DNA from: Unio delphinus
Taxonomy: Eukaryota; Mollusca; Bivalvia; Unionida; Unionidae
Direction of reading: 5' to 3'
DNA: 64,000 bases
Assembly (NCBI GenBank): GCA_029339505.1
Contig: JAQISU010000164.1
Coordinates: 1 to 64,000 of the forward strand
Every line of letters begins with the position of its first letter. Position 1 is the stretch's first letter. Positions 59,916-64,000 of the stretch are shown here, piece by piece. The notes beneath the pieces were generated by a model, which was given only the letters and a program-made list of their open reading frames with translations, was not told the DNA's origin and did no database searches. The position numbers were made by a program, and so were the translations under genes.

Positions 59916-60306
59916 TGCGTCATATTTTTCAATTAGAGATATGTCATGTTATAGAATAATGAATTCTGAAAACATGAATAGCATCATAGTTGAAATAGCA
60001 AAATTGAAAAATCAGGATATCAAACTATCAGATGGGCTAAATCCTGATCAAATTGTGTCTGATTTTCAGGATATAGAATACGGGGTTAGCACTAACAAGT
60101 ATATGCTACCCAAGAAGTATGCACTCATCAAAAGAATTCAGAATTCTATTAAAGACTCTCTTTCATTTTCCAGTGACATCAGTGTGTTCGTCCTGTTGTA
60201 TACTATCGTAGAAGGAATACGAAAAGAATTAGGTAACGAATACGAATTGAAAAAAGAAGTCAACTCTAAAATTAGAAACCTACGGGCGTTAATTCAGGAA
60301 AATTGA
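59908..60306 (+). CDS. hypothetical protein, 132 aa
   Basis: Unrecognised, largely helical (for example SDGLNPDQIVSDFQDIEYG and VFVLLYTIVEGIRKELG). The ATG at 59,908 lies inside the end of the HNH gene. No cysteine motif or membrane segment is convincing. Confidence 0.55.
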   Translation: MSNASYFSIRDMSCYRIMNSENMNSIIVEIAKLKNQDIKLSDGLNPDQIVSDFQDIEYGVSTNKYMLPKKYALIKRIQNSIKDSLSFSSDISVFVLLYTIVEGIRKELGNEYELKKEVNSKIRNLRALIQEN

Positions 60307-60419
60307 TTACCCGACCATTGATTGCCCGACCATTTTATCATCGACCCTCATTTTTTTTAGCTGACCCTCAAGGGGGATGTCAAAAATCGATGGACGATGT
60401 GTCAGATTGATCAAAACTA

Positions 60420-60559
60420 GAATGTTGAAAGTGTCAGTATTATTTATTTTATATACAATTATGACACTTTCAACATCATTGATAGAGCCGTTAAAACAAT
60501 CAAATAACACTTCCATGACCGTATCAAAAATCATCCGACATGTCATTGATGTCAAAATA
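60420..60559 (+). ncRNA. hairpin cassette 1
   Basis: A perfect 15-bp stem (ATGTTGAAAGTGTCA at 60,422-60,436 with its complement at 60,462-60,476) encloses a 25-nt AT-rich loop. The downstream block is shared with cassette 2. It resembles a pre-miRNA or other structured RNA in size, or a protein-binding cruciform. Confidence 0.7.
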
Positions 60560-60684
60560 GAATGGAGCAACTCACAGTATTAATTATTTTATATACAATT
60601 ATGTGACTTGCTCCATCATTGATAGAAGGTGTCTCACGATGAAATAACACTTCCATGACTGTGTTAAAAAATCATCCGACATGT
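60560..60684 (+). ncRNA. hairpin cassette 2
   Basis: Stem ATGGAGCAACTCACA (60,562-60,576) pairs with 60,602-60,616 at 14 of 15 positions. The 25-nt loop differs from cassette 1 by one base. Spacing between cassettes is 140 nt. Confidence 0.7.
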
Positions 60685-60739
60685 AACAAAAGTGGGAAAA
60701 AGGGTTTTACAATTGAAAAATGGTTTCTGATTTCAAATA

Positions 60740-61420
60740 ATGGTCAATGAAGCATTAACAACCCGATTGGCTCGTGAACGATTAGATGCAATTAAGAGAT
60801 TTGTACCAATTCGTGACTCTGTACGGAATAAACTGCAACAACGACAGAGTTTACAAACTGATTTTGCTCTGGGGTCTGAAGAGTTGTTTAAACCAGTAAC
60901 CACAGCAACGAAAGGGGTAGAGCGTGCTTTACTGGGAGATGGTCCCGAGACGGGAAAATCTGTTATTGGTGAACTTGAAAAACTAGCAGCGAAAACTGAA
61001 CAAACTGAAAAAACTGATCCGAAAAAAACGACTGTTTCTCTGGTGAATAAATTTACTGATCATGCTAAAATAGAAATAAAAAAACCTAGTTTATTGAAAT
61101 CAAAGGATTATCAAGCCTTTGGTAATTTTGCTGCTCAAAGCTATAATTCAAAAAAAGATTTTTTAAAGGACGAGTATAAAAATGATAGAATATCAAGTAA
61201 TGATTGGTTCGATAATTTGTATAAACTAAATAAAGGGATTGGTCATTTGAATAAGGATGAGATAGGATACAAGGAATTTCAAAGGGGAATTAGTTATTAT
61301 AAAAGAGAACAAATAGAAGAGCGACAACGAGAATTAGAAGAACGACGTCAAACACCAACACGTAGACAAACAAGAAGACAAAAAAACAACAACTACCACC
61401 TGATGATGATGATGATTTAG
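60740..61420 (+). CDS. structural-type protein, zero-frame part, 226 aa
   Basis: A charged, helical protein between the hairpins and the pVI-like gene, of no recognised family. The zero frame ends in an artefact-like Met run (ATG repeats) soon after an A_AAA_AAC heptamer at 61,381. The -1 frame continues with coding-like sequence. Acidic/basic repeats ERRQTPTRRQ appear on both sides of the frame change, which supports one continuous product. Confidence 0.65.
   Translation: MVNEALTTRLARERLDAIKRFVPIRDSVRNKLQQRQSLQTDFALGSEELFKPVTTATKGVERALLGDGPETGKSVIGELEKLAAKTEQTEKTDPKKTTVSLVNKFTDHAKIEIKKPSLLKSKDYQAFGNFAAQSYNSKKDFLKDEYKNDRISSNDWFDNLYKLNKGIGHLNKDEIGYKEFQRGISYYKREQIEERQRELEERRQTPTRRQTRRQKNNNYHLMMMMI
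61381..61387 (+). promoter_or_regulatory. -1 ribosomal frameshift heptamer (A_AAA_AAC), third example
   Basis: Zero-frame codons CAA AAA AAC. The -1 frame from 61,387 is open to 61,761. Confidence 0.7.
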
Positions 61421-61761
61421 AAGAACGACGTCAAACACCAACACGGAGACAAAAAAAACAAGAAGAGCCTAATGATGATTATTTACAAGAAACGAATTTA
61501 GAAAAACTAGATGAAGCAACTGGTTATAGCGGAAGTGGACTGCAAAATCCAAGGATTGGAAACACTTGTCCTGATAGTGTTATCAATGATATATCACGAT
61601 TAGATGTTCTTGTAGGAGGATTCCGAGCTGGAAATAACTCTCCAGAAATAATTAATGAAGCAGCTGATATCTGTAGACGGTTATTTGCCGGCGGTATCAT
61701 GGATATCAAAACATATCGAGATTTTATTGACGAGTTAGCAAATGGGTATCATAGCGATTAA
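61387..61761 (+). CDS. -1 frame extension of the 60,740 gene, 124 aa
   Basis: It begins with a Gln/Asp-rich stretch and a second ERRQTPTRRQ unit, then a compact domain (LDVLVGGFRAGNNSPEIINE, GGIMDIKTYRDFIDELANG). From memory this resembles a tail seen in proteins of other invertebrate Polinton-like elements. It has no suitable start codon. It fills the space up to the next gene at 61,795. Confidence 0.68.
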   Translation, partial: QQLPPDDDDDLEERRQTPTRRQKKQEEPNDDYLQETNLEKLDEATGYSGSGLQNPRIGNTCPDSVINDISRLDVLVGGFRAGNNSPEIINEAADICRRLFAGGIMDIKTYRDFIDELANGYHSD

Positions 61762-61794
61762 ATAACAATTGAAAACACTATTGTTTTTATAATA

Positions 61795-62229
61795 ATGATC
61801 GTACACTACAATCATGATAAACCAACCCTCGTCTATGTAGTTAATTCACGGTTTCCAGTTTATAAAGCATACTATGGAGATGGCCTCGGCAATACCATTT
61901 TAGGATTCTTTTCAAGAATGGCCCCAAAAGTGATGCCGTTATCTAAACAATTATCAATGAAAGCCATTGATGTTATTCGTGATAAGGGTATTAGTGCTGT
62001 TGGAGATCTTGCCGGGAAAGCGTTTTCAACTGCGAAGGATAAAATAACATCATTAGTAAAATCACGAAAAAAGAAACCGTTACCGTCTACAGAAGAAATG
62101 CCTGCAAGTGTTAGTAAAATTATAAATAACGCAGTAGATGAAAAACTAGCGTCGATGGTAAATCAAGGGGACCAAAGCAATATTGCAAATATGATAGCGG
62201 GAAGTGGCTTTAAAAAACCACGTCGATGA
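61795..62229 (+). CDS. pVI-like virion protein, 144 aa
   Basis: It shows GDGLGNTILGFF followed by amphipathic helices (MAPKVMPLSKQLSMKAIDV) and a basic KSRKKKPLP segment. The same order and place, directly before the major capsid gene, are seen for 15,651-16,091 in element 1. Probably a cement or membrane-lytic protein. Confidence 0.65.
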   Translation: MIVHYNHDKPTLVYVVNSRFPVYKAYYGDGLGNTILGFFSRMAPKVMPLSKQLSMKAIDVIRDKGISAVGDLAGKAFSTAKDKITSLVKSRKKKPLPSTEEMPASVSKIINNAVDEKLASMVNQGDQSNIANMIAGSGFKKPRR

Positions 62230-62301
62230 AATCCTATGGATTTTCACGCTAGCGTTTTTCACGATGAAAATCACGATTTAGACTCTGATAAATAGAATAA
62301 A

Positions 62302-63720
62302 ATGTTCAAAAGGTCACCTGATCCAGCATTTGATATAGACGCCCCAGTCCCCAAGAATGATTCTGTACGCGATTATCAATATTACGCCTATCATGCCATA
62401 AACTCAAATAGTCGAGCAAGAATTGATCTTCAAGTCCATGATACCAGTAAATACTTTTTACCCTGCGAAGCATTTATTGAAGTAGAAGGAGAAATTGTAA
62501 CAGCTGCTGATACTCCTACTGTACCAGCACCGTATCCAGCTGGTACTCAAGTCGGTTTTGTCAATAATGGTATTATGGCGCTATTTGAGAGTGCTAGATA
62601 TCTCATTGATGGAAAAGAAATCGAGTCGATAGATCGCGATGTTGATGTGGCTACAACAATAATCGGGTTAGCGAGATATTCCGATGATTATACAAGATCA
62701 GCAGGACCTTCTATGATGTTTGCAAAAGATGCTACAAATACCGCTGGAGGAAAACAATTCGTTGTAAGACGACCAAATGATCGTGCTGCTAACCCTGTTC
62801 CTGCTGGTATCGAGGATATGATTATAAACAACGATCCCAATTTCAATCTAGGAGCTGCAACACGAAACGCAATGTTGCAAGGAGAGCGTAAATCATTTTC
62901 ATGCGCGATTCCACTGCATCACATATTTGGATTCTGTAGAAACGTCAGAAAAGTTATCTACGGGGCGAAGCATACAGTATCGCTTGTACGAAAAAGTGAT
63001 GATAACGACGCAATCTGGAGGATTCCAGCAGATGCTGCAGCCCCCAATGCTGATGCCGGTAGAGTCGATTTAACAAAAATATCATTGTGGATGCCAGTGT
63101 TGACTCCAGCAATCACCGCAGAAGAACGATTACTATCATTTATGGACCAAGGAGGAAAGTCGTTGTTGAGTTGGCTAACCGTGAGTACAGATGTGAAGCA
63201 ATCAAATATCAACGGGTTATTCACTTGGAATCTAGCATCAAAACAAGGCGTTTCTGCGCCACGTCATATATTCGTAGCGTTACAGGATAACATACGAGTT
63301 AATAATCAACAACAAAGTCATATGATATTTGATCAGTTAGGTGTGAAAGACGTCTCACTGAGAATAAACGGCCAGCAGGAACCATCTGAGGATATACAAC
63401 TTAATTACACAGAAAATCATATTGCACGAGTTTATCATCGTCTGTTGTCATTTATGGCACGCGACCAAAATGTCGATACTGGTTTGCAAATATCACAATA
63501 TGATTTTAAAAATTTGTATCCGATCTATTACTTCTCACTGGAACATCTCGATTTGACAAGACAGTCAGTTGTTGATATACACTTTAGAGCTAATGTGACT
63601 CGTGGTGCTGATATTGCTGATTATAGAGCGGTTGCTGTCATTCTCAGTGATAAATCAATGCTACTCGAAGGTGTTGGTGGAAGAATGAGAGTGGTAGATG
63701 CACCAGTGGAAAATCTTTGA
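62302..63720 (+). CDS. major capsid protein (double jelly-roll type), 472 aa
   Basis: Divergent from the element 1 capsid protein but with typical blocks: an N-terminal SRARIDLQVHDTSKYFLPCE strand, FVNNGIMALFESARYLIDGK, GERKSFSCAIPLHHIFGFCR and a C-terminal YFSLEHLDLTRQ. Length and position after the pVI-like gene fit. The family assignment rests on pattern recognition, not on a structural search. Confidence 0.85.
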   Translation: MFKRSPDPAFDIDAPVPKNDSVRDYQYYAYHAINSNSRARIDLQVHDTSKYFLPCEAFIEVEGEIVTAADTPTVPAPYPAGTQVGFVNNGIMALFESARYLIDGKEIESIDRDVDVATTIIGLARYSDDYTRSAGPSMMFAKDATNTAGGKQFVVRRPNDRAANPVPAGIEDMIINNDPNFNLGAATRNAMLQGERKSFSCAIPLHHIFGFCRNVRKVIYGAKHTVSLVRKSDDNDAIWRIPADAAAPNADAGRVDLTKISLWMPVLTPAITAEERLLSFMDQGGKSLLSWLTVSTDVKQSNINGLFTWNLASKQGVSAPRHIFVALQDNIRVNNQQQSHMIFDQLGVKDVSLRINGQQEPSEDIQLNYTENHIARVYHRLLSFMARDQNVDTGLQISQYDFKNLYPIYYFSLEHLDLTRQSVVDIHFRANVTRGADIADYRAVAVILSDKSMLLEGVGGRMRVVDAPVENL

Positions 63721-63769
63721 ACGATTTTTCTCGATTTTTCATTGAATTAGAATCAATCTATTATGTATA

Positions 63770-64000
63770 ATGTCATATAGTGTTATTAGTGTTACGTTAA
63801 CTCCTGGTCAAATAAAAAAATTGCAATCAGAATCGGCTAAAAAATGTGGAACCACAATCACGTTGAAACCTAATCAAATGACTGGTGGTGCAAATAAATT
63901 ATCACTGACAACTCGTCAAATAAAACATTTCAATGATGCACTTGCAGCCAAAAAAGGTGTCCAGATTACTCTTTCTGCGGCTGCTATTAAAAATATGATA
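63770..64000 (+). CDS. partial virion-type protein, cut by the window edge
   Basis: At least 77 residues from the ATG at 63,770. It has repeated modules of the form leucine-threonine-x-x-Gln-Ile-Lys (LTPGQIKKL, LTTRQIKHF), each followed by a short beta-like ITL segment. Similar modular proteins sit after the capsid gene in related invertebrate elements as far as I recall. Function unknown. Confidence 0.65.
   Translation, partial: MSYSVISVTLTPGQIKKLQSESAKKCGTTITLKPNQMTGGANKLSLTTRQIKHFNDALAAKKGVQITLSAAAIKNMI

Larger units (their letters stand above)
60307..60739. other. non-coding gap of element 2 with short direct repeats
   Basis: The only gap over 400 bp in element 2. Its left part holds CCGACCATTGATTGCCCGACC-type short repeats (about 60,308-60,375), and its right part holds the two hairpin cassettes. 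Confidence 0.6.
52714..64000 (+). mobile_element. element 2: compact Polinton-like element, right end outside window
   Basis: At least 11.3 kb with ATPase, zinc ribbon, PLA2, integrase, polymerase-like/SF1 helicase, HNH domains, pVI-like protein and major capsid protein. Its genes are clearly not recent relatives of element 1. It lacks the large pPolB, BIR and chromodomain. Intergenic gaps are mostly under 50 bp. No protease or penton has appeared by the window end. Confidence 0.88.

Overview
The window is animal nuclear DNA, most likely from a marine invertebrate and plausibly a mollusc. This is inferred from the mix of repeats, an apparent kelch-type terminal exon and AT-rich non-coding sequence. 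Two large virus-like Polinton/Maverick-class elements are embedded in it. The host sequence (1-1210, 33,624-52,713) holds microsatellites, tRNA-derived SINE pieces, a decayed RTE-like LINE, a helicase-fragment inverted-repeat element, a TA-flanked DNA transposon and one convincing host exon (50,689-51,155, minus).

Element 1 (1217-33,617; 32.4 kb) is complete at both ends. It has 339-bp terminal inverted repeats that begin AGT and a perfect 6-bp target duplication (CTGGAA). It carries the full Polinton morphogenesis set: protein-primed type DNA polymerase B, packaging ATPase, integrase with chromodomain, minor capsid (penton) protein, major capsid protein, adenain-like protease, several basic or amphipathic core-type proteins, small membrane proteins and a BIR-domain protein. 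A second gene class sits at the two ends: five small, mostly coiled-coil genes. Each has a TATA promoter and each ends 21-42 nt before a histone-mRNA-type 3' stem-loop with a purine-rich downstream element. Three LINE insertions (18,825-19,248; 19,262-27,935; 29,913-32,649) interrupt two of these promoters a few nucleotides downstream of the TATA box, near the expected transcription start, and separate promoter from coding sequence. The LINE 3' tails form stem-loops whose sequences differ while pairing is kept.

Element 2 (about 52.7 kb to beyond 64,000) is a different, very compact Polinton-like lineage whose right end is not in the window. It encodes a packaging ATPase, a zinc-ribbon protein, a phospholipase A2 domain, an integrase, a polymerase-B-like domain fused to an SF1 helicase, an HNH domain, a free-standing homing endonuclease, a repeat protein, a pVI-like protein and a double-jelly-roll type major capsid protein. 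Three of its genes end their zero frame just after an in-phase A_AAA_AAC heptamer and continue in the -1 frame into plausible coding sequence (the PLA2 domain, an HNH domain and a 124-residue tail). This points to -1 frameshifting as a general expression strategy of the element. Its one sizeable non-coding gap holds two 140-nt cassettes with near-identical loops and flanks but different, still self-complementary stems.

The main candidates for something undescribed are the recurrent A_AAA_AAC frameshifting, the histone-type 3' ends on element 1 genes, LINE insertion at TATA-promoter start sites, and the swapped-stem hairpin cassettes.
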